From: DASXMT01 sp963781305
GTDB lineage: Bacteria > Actinomycetota > Acidimicrobiia > Acidimicrobiales > RAAP-2
Direction of reading: 5' to 3'
Assembly (NCBI GenBank): GCA_963781305.1
Contig: CAWAFL010000001.1
Location: 1,054,001 to 1,118,000 of the forward strand
DNA length: 64,000 nucleotides
In this document: piece by piece, positions 8,657 through 17,810 of the stretch
How positions within the stretch are numbered: position 1 is the first letter of the stretch
How the letters are laid out: every line of letters starts with the position of its first letter
Notes under the pieces: model-generated
What the model saw: the letters and a program-made list of their open reading frames with translations, nothing else
Database searches by the model: none
Told to the model about the DNA's origin: nothing
Made by a program: the position numbers and the translations under genes

Positions 8657-9244
8657 TCACTTCAGATCGTCGTCGAGCTGGACCCCGAATGAACGAAAGG
8701 CCATGGCCAGGAGGTCATACGCTCCCACGGTGAAGACCAGGTCCATCAGCTGCTCGACGTCGAGCTCGGCGGCCAGCACCTCCCACGTGGCGTCGGCCAC
8801 CAAGGCATCATCGAGGAGTTCATCGACGGCGCTGACCATGGCCCGATCGATCGGCGACCACCCCGGTGCCGTGGGCCCCTCGGCGATCCACTCGACCTCC
8901 TCGGGCGTGATCCCGGCATCGCCGGCCAACACGACGTGCTGTCGCCACTCATAGGCCGCCTGGCGCACGGCGGCGACCCGAAGGACGAGCAGCTCGCGCT
9001 GGCGGGGCGACAGGCTCGTTCCGAACAGCACGTGGCCGTTGAAGGTGTGGTAGGCCCGAGTGAGCGTCGGATACTGGGCCAGCGTCCCGAGCGCATTCAG
9101 ACCCTTGGGACGACCGGGCTCCCTCGACGGGAAGGGATGGCGGGGATGGGCGGGGCGGATCGCGGCCAGAGCCGCTCGCATCGCCTCAGGCCACTCGCCG
9201 GGAGGCAAGGGCGGGATGCGCGGTGTGCCGGCCGGGGCGGTCAC
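8657..9244 (-). CDS. carboxymuconolactone decarboxylase/AhpD-like family protein
   Basis: A 195-residue helical protein of the AhpD/CMD superfamily. The core helix reads LSPRQRELLVLRVAAVRQAAYEWRQHVVLAGDAGI (residues 78-112, quoted here only to mark the region). The redox CxxC of AhpD is absent, and the histidine in EWRQH is kept, as in the non-peroxidase CMD branch often found in degradation clusters. Such proteins are usually labelled decarboxylases, but the real reaction is seldom known. GTG 9244 overlaps the stop of a 37-codon upstream frame by GTGA, pointing to coupled translation. It lies upstream of the F420 oxidoreductase on the same strand. Confidence 0.75.
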   Translation of the reverse strand: MTAPAGTPRIPPLPPGEWPEAMRAALAAIRPAHPRHPFPSREPGRPKGLNALGTLAQYPTLTRAYHTFNGHVLFGTSLSPRQRELLVLRVAAVRQAAYEWRQHVVLAGDAGITPEEVEWIAEGPTAPGWSPIDRAMVSAVDELLDDALVADATWEVLAAELDVEQLMDLVFTVGAYDLLAMAFRSFGVQLDDDLK

Positions 9245-9354
9245 TGGATGACCTCGTCGCCGGCCAGCGTCGTACGGTGCATCCGATCGCAGTCCACACC
9301 GTCGACCCTGGCGCCAACGGTGTGGCCGAGCCGTTCGGTGGTCGCTGCGGTCAT
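9241..9354 (-). CDS. small 37-residue ORF coupled to the CMD-like gene
   Basis: ATG 9354 has a strong ribosome site (GGGGAGG, 2 bases upstream of the start in the minus strand) and the frame ends in TGA overlapping the next gene's GTG. The peptide begins MTAATTERLGHTVGARVDGV. The GARVDGVD string resembles the first strand of TauD/TfdA-type dioxygenases, so it may be a remnant of a lost dioxygenase or a translated leader. No other part of such an enzyme is present. Confidence 0.4.
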   Translation of the reverse strand: MTAATTERLGHTVGARVDGVDCDRMHRTTLAGDEVIQ

Positions 9355-9684
9355 CGCCTCCCCTTCATCCGGCCGCGTCAATGGAGTGGCGAGGCCATCT
9401 GGTCACTCGCCGTGCAGAGCGAAGTTCTCACGATAGTAGAACACCGCTTCAGGGTCATCAACCGGGGCGCGGGGTCGACGGCGCCCGAGCACCGGCGGGG
9501 ACCGTCAACGCAGGTGGCGCCAGCTACATTGCCAGCCAGGGAGAACACCGTTATCGTCCTCTGTCGTGGGATGCCGGCGGACCTGCGCATCCAGCCGCCG
9601 GCCTGATTGGGCGCCGAGTGCGTCCGGCCGGACCAGACTGCCAGGGCGCCTGCCGGCGCCGTCACCAACCCGAGGAGGCCCAAC
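9355..9684. other. 330-base intergenic region between divergent genes
   Basis: I see no credible reading frame here. It separates the minus-strand CMD-like unit from the plus-strand SnoaL-like gene, holds the inverted repeat at 9424-9442, and ends with the AGGAGG ribosome site of the gene starting at 9685. Promoters for both directions are expected, but no clear -35/-10 pair stands out. Confidence 0.6.
9424..9442. promoter_or_regulatory. inverted repeat GTTCT-N9-AGAAC (second copy)
   Basis: GTTCTcacgatagtAGAAC has the same arms and nine-base spacer as the site at 4962-4980, and both spacers begin C-x-C-G. It lies 70 bases upstream of the 37-codon ORF and CMD-like gene and about 240 bases upstream of the SnoaL-like gene. 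Confidence 0.45.
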
Positions 9685-10116
9685 ATGGGTGATCTGCCCG
9701 ACGCCGACGTCATCGAGCTCGGTCAGCTGCTGGCCAAGTACGCCGTCGGCATGACCAAGGACGACATCGACATGGTCATGGAGGTGTTCACTCCCGACGG
9801 CAACTACAGCGCCTTCGGTGACACCTACCAGCTGGCCGACTTCCCCGCGCTCGTCGCAGCCGCCCCGAAGGGTCTGTTCCTGGTTGGTCCGCCCGTGCTC
9901 GAGCTCGACGGCGACAGCGGCACGGGTGAACAGCCGCTGTGCTTCGTCGACCAGAAGGACCACGACATGCGCATCGGGTACTACACCGACACCTACCGTC
10001 GGACGACCGACGGATGGCGCCTCCAGACCCGGGCCATGACTTTCCTGCGCAAGAGCGGGGAGCGGGACTCCGGTCGCGCCCACGATCCCACCCGTCCCAA
10101 GCCGGGCGGGGGATGA
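9685..10116 (+). CDS. SnoaL-like/NTF2-like polyketide cyclase family protein
   Basis: A 143-residue cone-fold protein of the SnoaL/NTF2 type. The opening DVIELGQLLAKYAVGMTKDD is the usual first helix, and the TDTYRRTTDGWRLQTRAM strand pair is the usual C-terminal signature. Family members act as small cyclases, isomerases, dehydratases or binding proteins. ATG 9685 follows GAGGAGG by eight bases; upstream in-frame starts lack this. Its stop overlaps the ATG of a broken acyl-CoA dehydrogenase (ATGA), so it once led an operon with that gene. A similar gene lies at 56962-57357. The precise role is unknown. Confidence 0.8.
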   Translation: MGDLPDADVIELGQLLAKYAVGMTKDDIDMVMEVFTPDGNYSAFGDTYQLADFPALVAAAPKGLFLVGPPVLELDGDSGTGEQPLCFVDQKDHDMRIGYYTDTYRRTTDGWRLQTRAMTFLRKSGERDSGRAHDPTRPKPGGG

Positions 10117-10190
10117 CCAGCCCATCGGGGGTGGGGATCGACTTGCGACGAGTTCCGGTCCTCCCTTGATGCCTGGTTGGAGGACAACCG
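10113..10190 (+). pseudogene. acyl-CoA dehydrogenase, 5' fragment cut off at a junction
   Basis: ATG 10113 overlaps the SnoaL-like stop. After about ten codons the frame must be shifted by one base; it then reads EFRSSLDAWLEDNR, the first helix of acyl-CoA dehydrogenases of the FadE type. From about 10190 the homology stops and sequence of opposite orientation begins. Only about 25 codons of an expected 380 remain. Either the assembly joined unrelated pieces here or a rearrangement occurred. Confidence 0.6.
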
Positions 10191-10321
10191 GTCCGCTCCT
10201 CGAGCTTGGCGGCCCGCTCGGTGTCGTCGAGCTGCCCGACCGTGCCGGGCCCGAGCCGGTCGACGACCTGGGCGGCCGAGTCGCGGAGCGCCTGCTGCTC
10301 GGGGGAGAGCCGGACGTCCAT
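10191..10321 (-). pseudogene. acyl-CoA dehydrogenase, 5' fragment on the minus strand
   Basis: From ATG 10321 the minus strand encodes MDVRLSPEQQALRDSAAQVV and continues to about residue 42, a typical acyl-CoA dehydrogenase N-terminus. It then loses homology near 10195, exactly where the plus-strand fragment also ends. The start overlaps a TGA that would end the upstream AMP-ligase in another frame. So two different dehydrogenase 5' ends meet tail to tail at about 10190. Confidence 0.6.
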
Positions 10322-11859
10322 CAGCCCTCTGCCGTTCCGACGCAGAAGCGACGGCGTCCACTCGTCCCGCAGCGTCCGGCGCAGCACCTTGCCCGAGGGG
10401 AGCCGGGGGATGTCGTCGACGACGACGACGTGGTGCAGGTGCTTGTAGGTGGCCAGCGAGTCGGCCACGAGCTGCCTCGAGCTCGCCGGCGGCTGACCGG
10501 CTGCGTCCGGGTCGAGCTGGACGGCGGCCACCGGCACCTCGCCGGCCCGCTCGTCGGCCAGGCCGAACACCGCGCAGTCGAGCACCGCCGGGTGCCCGTG
10601 CAGGACCGCCTCGATCTCGGCCGGCGCCACCTGGAAGCCGTTGACCTTGATCATCTCCTTCGAGCGGTCGGTGAGGTGGACCCATCCCTCCGGCTCGAGC
10701 CAGCCGACGTCGCCGGTCCGGTACCAGCCGTCGGCGAAGGCGTCCGCGGTCGCCTCCTCGGGCAGGTAGCCGGCCATGACCGACGGGCTGCAGGACCTGG
10801 ATCTCGCCGATCTCCCCCGGGGGCAGGACCTCGCCGCTGTCGAGGTCGGCGACGCGCAGCTCGACGCCCGTCGGGCGGCAGCCCGGCCGAGTCGAGCCGC
10901 CAGGACGCCGGGTCGTCGACCGGATTGACGGCGATGACCGGCAGCTCGCTGGCGCCGTAGGCCGGGAGCCAGCGCACCCCGGTGCGCTCGGTGACCGCTC
11001 TCGGCCACGCTCTCGCTCACCGGCGTGGCCCCCCACATGATGTAGCGCAGCGACGACAGGTCGTAGTCCTCGAGGTCGGGATGGTTGGCCATGGCCAGCG
11101 CGATCGGTGCCACCGCCATCTCGAGGGTCATCCGCTCGGCTGCGATGCGGCGCAGCACCTCGTCGAGGTCGAACCGGCGGTGCAGCCGCACGGTGGCGCC
11201 GGCCGAGGCCGCGGCCAGCAGGTTGAGCAGGCCGAGGATGTGCGACGGGGGCGTGGCCACCTGGAACCGGTCGTCCGGACCGAGGCCGAGGGTCTGGCAC
11301 CAGTGCGCGGTGGCGCAGCCCGATCGAACGGTGGGTGTGGCGGACGGCCTTGGGCAGCCCGGTCGTGCCCGAGCTGAAGACCAGCACCGCCTCGTCGTCG
11401 TCGCCCACCGCCAGCCGGCAGCCCGGTCGGCCCGGCTGCCGGCGGACGCGACCGTCGGCGAGTCGTCGAGGTCGGTGACCCGGTCCGCGCCCAGGCACTC
11501 GGCCAGCAGCGCGGTGGCCGGCCCGTCGGCCACGGCGTGGACCGGGCCGGTCAGCTCGAGCGCGTGGCCGACCTCGGCCGCCTTCCACGCCGGGCTGAGC
11601 AGCACGGCGGCCGCGCCGAGCTTGCTGATGGCGTGGACGGCGACGACGAACTCCGGCCGGTTGGCCGTCATCATCGCCACCCGGTCGCCGGGGCCGACCC
11701 CCCGGCCGACGAGGTGCCGGGCGAAGGCGGTGCTGCAGCTCGTCGAGGTCGCCGGAACGACCAGCGCTCGTCGCCGGCCCGGACGGCGTCGCGGTCGCCG
11801 AACCGGGCCGCGGCCTGCTCCAGGGCGTGGTGCATCAGGGCCGCTGCCATTGGAAACAT
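10321..11859 (-). pseudogene. AMP-dependent acyl-CoA ligase (FadD-like), frameshifted
   Basis: The pieces in three frames add up to a complete ligase. They are the N-terminus ALEQAAARFGDRDAV, then PGDRVAMMTANRPEFVVAVH, LGLGPDDRFQVATPPSHILG, LSSLRYIMWGATPVSESV, the MAGYLPEEATADAFADGWYRTGD segment, and DRSKEMIKVNGFQVAPAEIE with the final RLPSGKVLRRTLRDE, which contains the catalytic lysine. It would activate a carboxylic acid as AMP ester and then CoA ester. At least five single-base shifts break it, for example in the adenylate motif (FSSGTTGLPKAV is readable in only one frame). ATG 11859 has an AGAGAAG ribosome site. It is divergent from the acyl-CoA dehydrogenase across a 53-base gap holding a palindrome. 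Confidence 0.75.
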
Positions 11860-11881
11860 TCTTCTCTTTCATGAGATCGAC

Positions 11882-11893
11882 GTCAACATTGAC
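11882..11893. promoter_or_regulatory. palindrome GTCAACATTGAC between divergent genes
   Basis: GTCAA and TTGAC flank a two-base centre, midway between the ligase start at 11859 and the dehydrogenase start at 11913. A single operator here could control both genes. Fatty-acid and CoA-ester responsive repressors often use such sites, but the binder is unknown. Confidence 0.45.
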
Positions 11894-11912
11894 AGGATGT
11901 ACTCTTCTCACC

Positions 11913-13099
11913 ATGGCCAGAGCCGAGCGCCGACCCGACGTCGCCGACCCCACCGATCCCGACGTGCGGCACGAGATCATCGAGACCGTCCGCCGGTTCG
12001 TCGCCCGCGAGGTCATCCCGGTCGCCTCCGAGCTGGAGCACGAGGACCGCTTTCCCGACCGAGATCGTCGACCAGATGCGCGAGCTCGGGCTGTTCGGGG
12101 TCACCATCCCCGAGGCCTACGGCGGGCTGGGCCTCGACCTGTTGACCTACATCGGCGTCATCGAGGAGCTGGCCTACGGGTGGATGAGCCTGACCGGCAT
12201 CGTCAACACCCACACCATGGCGGCCACCCTGCTCATGGCGCACGGCACCGACGAGCAGAAGCAGCGCTGGCTGCCCGTCGCTGGCCTCCGGGCGAGCGGC
12301 GGGGCGCGCTGTCGCTGTCCGAGCCCGACGCCGGCAGCGACACCCGCAACATCTCCTGCCGGGCCACGCGCGACGGCGACGAGTACGTGGTCAACGGCAC
12401 CAAGGCGTGGGTGACCAACGGCGAGCGCGCCGGGCTGGTCGCCCTGGCCGCCCGCACCGAGGAGGGCATCTCCGCCTTCATCGTGGAGAAGGAGCCGGGG
12501 CCCCGCTTCGAGGGGATCTCGGTCAGCAAGAACGTCGGCAAGCTCGGCTACAAGGGCGTCGAGACCGTCGAGATGGCCTACTCGGACCACCGGATCCCCG
12601 CCGCCAACCTCATCGGCGAGGCCGGGCGGGGCCTGCCCCAGATCCTCGGCGTGCTCGAGGTCGGACGCATCAACATCGCCGCCCGGGCCGTGGGCGTGGC
12701 CCGGGCCGCCTTCGACGCCGCCCTCGCGCTACGCCCAGCAGCGGGAGACCTTCGGCAAGCCCATCGCCGAGCACCAGGCCATCCAGCTCAAGCTGGCCGA
12801 CATGGCCACCCGGCTGGAGGCGGCGCGGCTGCTCACCAGGAACGCCGCCGAGCGCAAGGCCGCCGGGCTGCGCTGCGACGTGGAGGCGGGCATGGCCAAG
12901 CTGTTCGCCAGCGAGACGGCCCTCGAGCTGGCCACCGAGGCCATGCGCATCCACGGCGGCGTCGGCTACACCACCGAGCTGCCGGTCGAGCGCTACTACC
13001 GCGACGCCCCGCTCATGGTCATCGGCGAGGGGACCAACGAGATCCAGCGCCTGGTCATCGCCCGCGGCCTGCTGGCCCGGGCCCGGGACCACGGACTGA
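11913..13099 (+). pseudogene. acyl-CoA dehydrogenase, frameshifted
   Basis: Joining frames gives a near-complete FAD-dependent acyl-CoA dehydrogenase of about 390 residues. Segments are VRRFVAREVIPVASELEHED, then MRELGLFGVTIPEAYGG, ALSLSEPDAGSD, NGTKAWVTNG, YAQQRETFGKPIAEHQAIQ, AMRIHGGVGYTTELPVERYYRD and GEGTNEIQRLVIARGLL. The catalytic glutamate corresponds to the E of GEGTNEIQ. Frame changes occur near 12050 (an extra T in TTTCCC restores the frame when removed), near 12285 and near 12730. A TGA at 13097-13099 in an adjacent frame is the likely true stop. Conserved motifs are intact between shifts, so sequencing error is a better explanation than decay. Confidence 0.75.
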
Positions 13100-13126
13100 C
13101 GACCGTCCGGCCGGCGGATCCGGACG

Positions 13127-14331
13127 CTACGCGTCGGCCATCCAGGGCGACGGCGTCGCTCGGCCAGCTCGGCGAGCACCTCGTCGGTGTGCTCCCCGAG
13201 CGCGGGGACCGGCGACCGCGGCTCGGCGGGCCACGCCGGAGAAGCTGACCGGGCCGTTGACCGACCGCACGCGCGCCGCCCTCGACCTCCACGATGCCGT
13301 CGTTGGCCAGCAGCTGGGGATCCTCGACCACCTCGGCCGGCGTCTGGGCCGGCGCCCACCAGACCCCCTCGCGGTCGAACCGCTCGGCCCACTCGGCCAG
13401 CGGCCGCTCGGCGATGATCTCGTCGAGGATGGCGATGACCTCGCTCCGGTTCCTGCGGATGGCGGCGGCGCTGGCGAAGCGATCGTCCTCGAGCAGGTCG
13501 GGGCGGCCGAGGGCCCGGCACACCGCTCCGATGTGGCGGCCGGCCTCGAGGCCGGTGAAGAAGAACCACCGCCCGTCGGCGGCGCGGTAGGGGTTCATCA
13601 GCGGCGCCTGGTTGTGGTGGCGGGACTCGGCCCGGCCACCTTGCCCAGCGTCATCTGGAGCCCGAGGTCCCACCCAGCACGTAGGCGCCGGTGCGGAGCA
13701 GCGACACCTCGACGACCCGGCCGACGCCGGTCTGGCGCTGCTCGAGCACCGCGGCCAGGATGCCGGACAGGGCGGCCAGCCCGGTGATGTGGTCGCCGAT
13801 GCCGCCCCGGGCGTTGAGCGGGCTCCCGTCGCCGTCGGCCATCTGCGTCGAGAGTCCCGACCGGGCCCAGAAGGCGCCGATGTCGTAGGTCGGGCGGTTC
13901 CGGTCCTCGCCGCGCAGGCCGTAGCCGCTGATGCTGCAGTACACGAGACGGGGATGGCGGCCCACCGTCGCCTCCGGCTCGAGGTCGAGCTTGTCGAGCG
14001 CGTCGGGCCGGAGGTTGCTGACGAACACGTCGGCCGTGGCCAGGAGCTCCTCGAGGTGCTGGCGGTCGTCCGGCTCGCGCAGGTCGAGGACGACGCTGCG
14101 CTTGCCCCGGTTGTCGAGGGCGAAGGCCGGGTTGGGCAGGTCGCCGCCGATCCCGATGCGACCCGAAGACGTTGCGCATCGGGTCCCCGGTCGGGCGGCT
14201 CGACCTTGATGACCTCGGCGCCCCAGTCGGCGAGCAGCGCGGCGGCCGACGGGGCGGCCACCCACACCCCGAGCTCGACGACCCGCAAGTCGGCAAGCGA
14301 GGAGAGGCCGAGGGACCGGGTCGCCGCTCAC
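13127..14331 (-). pseudogene. CaiB/BaiF CoA-transferase, frameshifted
   Basis: Frames combine to a single-domain family III CoA-transferase of about 400 residues. They include ADLRVVELGVWVAAPSAAALLADWGAEVIKVEPP, later LPNPAFALDNRGKRSVVLDL, the GLRGEDRNRPTYDIGAFWARSG stretch, and GEHTDEVLAEL at the end. I mark long stretches only to locate them. The start GTG 14331 overlaps the upstream ligase stop by GTGA. The frame changes within 20 codons of the start and again near 14165, 13670 and 13230. TAG at 13127-13129 in one frame is the likely stop, converging on the acyl-CoA dehydrogenase. Confidence 0.7.
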
Positions 14332-15945
14332 GTCGGGCCGTCCCGGCGCGGTCCGGGACGCCGCGTCGCCGCAGGACGTCCTTCAGGACCTTGCCGGTGG
14401 CGTTGAGCGGAGCTCGTCGACGATCTCCACGACCCGGGGCACCTTGTAGTTGGCCATCTGGTCCCGGCACCACTCGATGATGTCCGGCCCGGTCACGGCG
14501 CGTCCGGGCCGCAGTGACCACGAAGGCCATGCCCACCTCGCCCAGGCGCTCGTCGGGGACGCCGATCACCGCCGCCTGGCGGATGTCGGGGTGGCGCAGC
14601 AGGCCGTTCTCGATCTCGGCCGGATAGGCGTTGAAGCCGCCGACGATGAACATGTCCTTCGACCGACCGACGATGCGCAGGCAGCCCGGCGGCGTCGACG
14701 CACGCCGAGGTCGCCGGTGCGCAGCCACCCGTCGGGCGAGAGCGCCTCGGCGGTCGCCTCCGGGTCGTCGAGGTAGTGGGACATGACGCTGCCGCCCCGG
14801 AGGAGGATCTCCCCCGGCTCGCCCGGCGGGCACGTCGTGCCCCTCGTCGTCGACGATCCGGAGCTCGAACCCGGGTCGCGGGCCGCCCGACCGTGGTGGC
14901 GATGGTCTCGACGTCGTCGTCGGGCGAGGTGGCCGCCGCCGTGCCGCCTTCGGTGAGCCCGTAGCCGGTGATGATGGTGGAGAACGGCAGCTCGTCGTGG
15001 ATCCGGCGGATGAGCTCGACCGGGATGTCGGCGGCGCCGGTGACGGCCACCCGCAGGCGTCGACAGGTCGTAGCGGTCGCGATCGGGATGGTCGAGGATG
15101 GACTGGTACAGCGTGGGCGGACCGGGCAGCACGGTCACCCCCTCCTCGGCCACCGTGGCGAGCACACGGTCGACGTCGAACACCGGCCTCGGGGAGCATG
15201 GTGGCGCCGGCGGCACACCGCGGCCAGGATGCCCGCCTTCAATCCGAACATGTGGAAGTACGGGTTGACCATGAGGTAGCGGTCGCCGGCGGTGCAGCCC
15301 GGTCATGGCCACCCAGTCGGTGGCCACGCGCAGGGTGCGCCCGTGGGTCTGCACCACGCCCTTGGGGACGCCGGTCGTCCCCGAGGTGAAGAGGATGTCG
15401 GAGGGTCGTCGGCGCCGACGGCGGCGGACGCGCCGGTCGACCTCGGCCGCGGCGGCGTCGGTGGCGCCGGGCGAGGAAGTCGTCCCACGACTCGGCGCCC
15501 GCCGACGGCCGGGCCCGCGAGCGACGACGATCGGTCGCGAGATCGGGAAGCTCGACGCCGGTGTCCTTGAGCATCGACACGTAGTCGGTGCCGAGGAAGT
15601 CGGTGACCGTCACCAGGGCCCTGGCCCGGCTCCGCAGCAGGATGTCGGCGGCCTCGGCGCCCTTGAACCGCGTGTTGATCGGGACGAGCACGGCGCCGGC
15701 CTGGAAGAGGCCGAGCGCGGCCACGACCCACTCGGCGCTGTTGAAGGCCCAGATGGCCACCCGGTCACCCGGCTCGATGCCGGAGGCCACCAGGGCCGCG
15801 CCGAACCGGCGGGACCTGCTCGACGAGCTCGCCGTACGACAGCCGGGTCTCACCGTCGATGATCGCCGGACTCTCTCCGAACCGATCGGCGCGTGGCAGA
15901 TCATCGGCACGGTGCTGCCCACCCGCTGCTGCGGGCAGGACTCAT
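14328..15945 (-). pseudogene. AMP-dependent acyl-CoA ligase, frameshifted
   Basis: The second ligase of the damaged block. Readable parts are FGESPAIIDGETRLSYGELV (after restoring one base near 15880), IEPGDRVAIWAFNSAEWVVA, DDDVETIATTVGRPATRVR, LRIVGRSKDMFIVGGFNAYPAEIE and the lysine region NATGKVLKDVLRR. It would make an acyl-CoA, probably for the CoA-transferase encoded directly downstream (overlap of four bases). At least six shifts interrupt it. ATG 15945 overlaps the stop of a 25-codon frame; GTG 15922 is an alternative start. It is divergent from the P450 remnant. Confidence 0.7.
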
Positions 15946-16019
15946 CGCCGCAGGACGACGTCGTCGACGGTCATGAGCCGGGCCAGGTTACCGCCCATGA
16001 TCTTGGCCACCCATTCCAC
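15942..16019 (-). CDS. small 25-residue ORF upstream of the frameshifted ligase
   Basis: GTG 16019 follows a GGAGGGGG ribosome site by four bases, and the frame ends in TGA overlapping the ligase ATG (ATGA). The peptide includes AKIMGGNLARLM. It may be a leader peptide, or the true N-terminus of the ligase separated by an indel, as this block is full of frameshifts. I cannot decide between these. Confidence 0.3.
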   Translation of the reverse strand: MEWVAKIMGGNLARLMTVDDVVLRR

Positions 16020-16040
16020 GGAACCCCCTCCTTCGCCTAT

Positions 16041-16155
16041 GAGAATGATCCTATCTCCTAAGAGAGTACCGTTGCTTCAGGGCCGTCGCCACTCATGGCC
16101 AACGTCACCAGCCGGACACTGGCGGCCTGATGCGACGGTGTGAGAATGTTGTTCT
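16041..16155. promoter_or_regulatory. two interrupted inverted repeats between ligase and P450
   Basis: GAGAATGATCCTATCTC (16041-16057, GAGA/TCTC arms) and AGAATGTTGTTCT (16143-16155, AGAA/TTCT arms) lie in the divergent gap. They resemble each other and the GAAC/GTTC sites elsewhere in the window, so one regulator may bind several of them. The P450 start is 48 bases after the second. Confidence 0.3.
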
Positions 16156-16202
16156 TTGTCTGGAGCAACAGCCATCTGCCAGTGCCAACCTAGGGAGTGG
16201 AC

Positions 16203-16501
<299 letters not shown>

Positions 16502-16538
16502 ATCTGTCTCACGGCAGACCGGATGAAAGGCAGCATGC

Positions 16539-17285
16539 ATGAGGACAGTCGTGGTTGGAGCATCGAGCGGCCTCGGTCGTTGTATAGCAGTGGGCCTGGG
16601 GAACCGAGGCGCCACAGTGGCATTGCTGGCGCGACGACACGTCCGCCTGATGGAAGCGGCAAAGGAAGCCGGCCCCGACGCGTTGGCCATCGCTTGTGAC
16701 GTCACCGACGAACCGTCGTGCCGGACAGCAATCGAGCAGGCCGCCCGTGAGCTCGGTGGGATCGACGCCCTGGTCTATGCCACCGGCATCGGGCCACTGG
16801 CCCGGCTGGCGGACGTCAACGCTGATACATGGCGAAAACTGTTCGACACCAACGTGACCGGAGCGGCCATCATCACCGCCGCCGCCCTTCCTTACCTCGT
16901 CGAGTCACGGGGCACGGCCGCCTACCTGACATCGGTGAGCGCATCGCTGACCCCGCCTTGGCCTGGGTTGGGCGCCTACGCGGTGAGCAAGGCGGCCCTC
17001 AACAAGTTGGTGGAGGCGTGGCGGTCCGAGCATCCCCATGTCGGGTTCACCAGGGTCACCGTGGGTGAGTGCGGGGGCGGCGAGGGCGACTCGATGACAG
17101 AGTTCGCCAACGGTTGGGACGGCGACCTTGCCTTGGAGGTGGGCCCCATCTGGATGGCGCGCCAATACATGGATGGATCGTTGCTGGACGTCGACGAGTT
17201 GGTCCGGATCCTCGATGGAGTCCTTCGCTGCGGCCCCAGCGCTTGTATTCCCACCGTGGAGGTGGTCCCCCAGCGCATGGGATGA
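16539..17285 (+). CDS. short-chain dehydrogenase/reductase
   Basis: A 248-residue SDR. The nucleotide loop GASSGLGR is at residues 7-14, the active serine lies in LTSVSAS near 131, and the catalytic pair is in YAVSK near 147. ARR after the second strand suggests NADP(H). The segment after residue 165, GECGGGEGDSMTEFANGW, replaces the usual PG-containing loop, so the substrate pocket differs from FabG-like members. ATG 16539 lies 38 bases after the P450 stop, behind an AAAGG site. It leads into the MaoC and CitE-like genes on the same strand. Confidence 0.85.
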   Translation: MRTVVVGASSGLGRCIAVGLGNRGATVALLARRHVRLMEAAKEAGPDALAIACDVTDEPSCRTAIEQAARELGGIDALVYATGIGPLARLADVNADTWRKLFDTNVTGAAIITAAALPYLVESRGTAAYLTSVSASLTPPWPGLGAYAVSKAALNKLVEAWRSEHPHVGFTRVTVGECGGGEGDSMTEFANGWDGDLALEVGPIWMARQYMDGSLLDVDELVRILDGVLRCGPSACIPTVEVVPQRMG

Positions 17286-17339
17286 CGGTCCATAGACGTG
17301 ATGTCTAGTGTTGCCCATCGACGCAGTTTGGAGTCATTG

Positions 17340-17810
17340 ATGGCACGAGATCGACCGGTGATGGGCCGATGGTTCGAGGACCTGACGCCGGGCCTGGCCG
17401 TCGACCACGCCGTCACGAGGACGATCACCGAGTCGGACAACACCATGTTCTCGGTCATGACCATGAACCCTCAGCCGCTCCACCTCGATGAATCGTTCGC
17501 CGAAGAGACGGAGTACGGCACGCGCCTGGTGAACAGCCTCTTCACTCTCTCGCTGCTGATCGGCCTCTCGGTCTTCGAGACCACCCATGGGACGACGATC
17601 GCCAACCTCGGCTTCGAGGACGTCGCCTTTCCCGCACCCGTGTTCCACGGTGACTCGATCCGGGCCCAGACCGAAGTGATCTCAAGTCGCCTGTCGGCCT
17701 CGAGACCGTCACAAGGCATCGTGGTCTTTGAGCACCGAGCATTCAATCAGCACGATGTGCTGGTGACCCGCTGCCGTCGGTCGGCCCTCATGCGCTGTCG
17801 TCCATCATGA
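17340..17810 (+). CDS. MaoC-like hotdog dehydratase (enoyl-CoA hydratase 2 type)
   Basis: A 156-residue MaoC-domain protein expected to add or remove water at the double bond of an enoyl-CoA. The hydratase-2 signature region reads YFEDL-like GRWFEDLTPG at the start and SDNTMFSVMTMNPQPLHLDESFA near residue 42, where the aspartate/histidine pair of the family usually falls. Proteins of this type next to CitE-like lyases include mesaconyl-CoA hydratases. ATG 17340 follows TTGGAG by nine bases. Its stop overlaps the CitE-like start (ATGA), so the two are translated together and may act in sequence. Confidence 0.85.
   Translation: MARDRPVMGRWFEDLTPGLAVDHAVTRTITESDNTMFSVMTMNPQPLHLDESFAEETEYGTRLVNSLFTLSLLIGLSVFETTHGTTIANLGFEDVAFPAPVFHGDSIRAQTEVISSRLSASRPSQGIVVFEHRAFNQHDVLVTRCRRSALMRCRPS

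Noticed and set aside
11085..13787. Plus-strand frame of 900 codons
   Set aside because: Only its middle part is acyl-CoA dehydrogenase; the rest is antisense to the ligase and CoA-transferase and arises from frameshifts.
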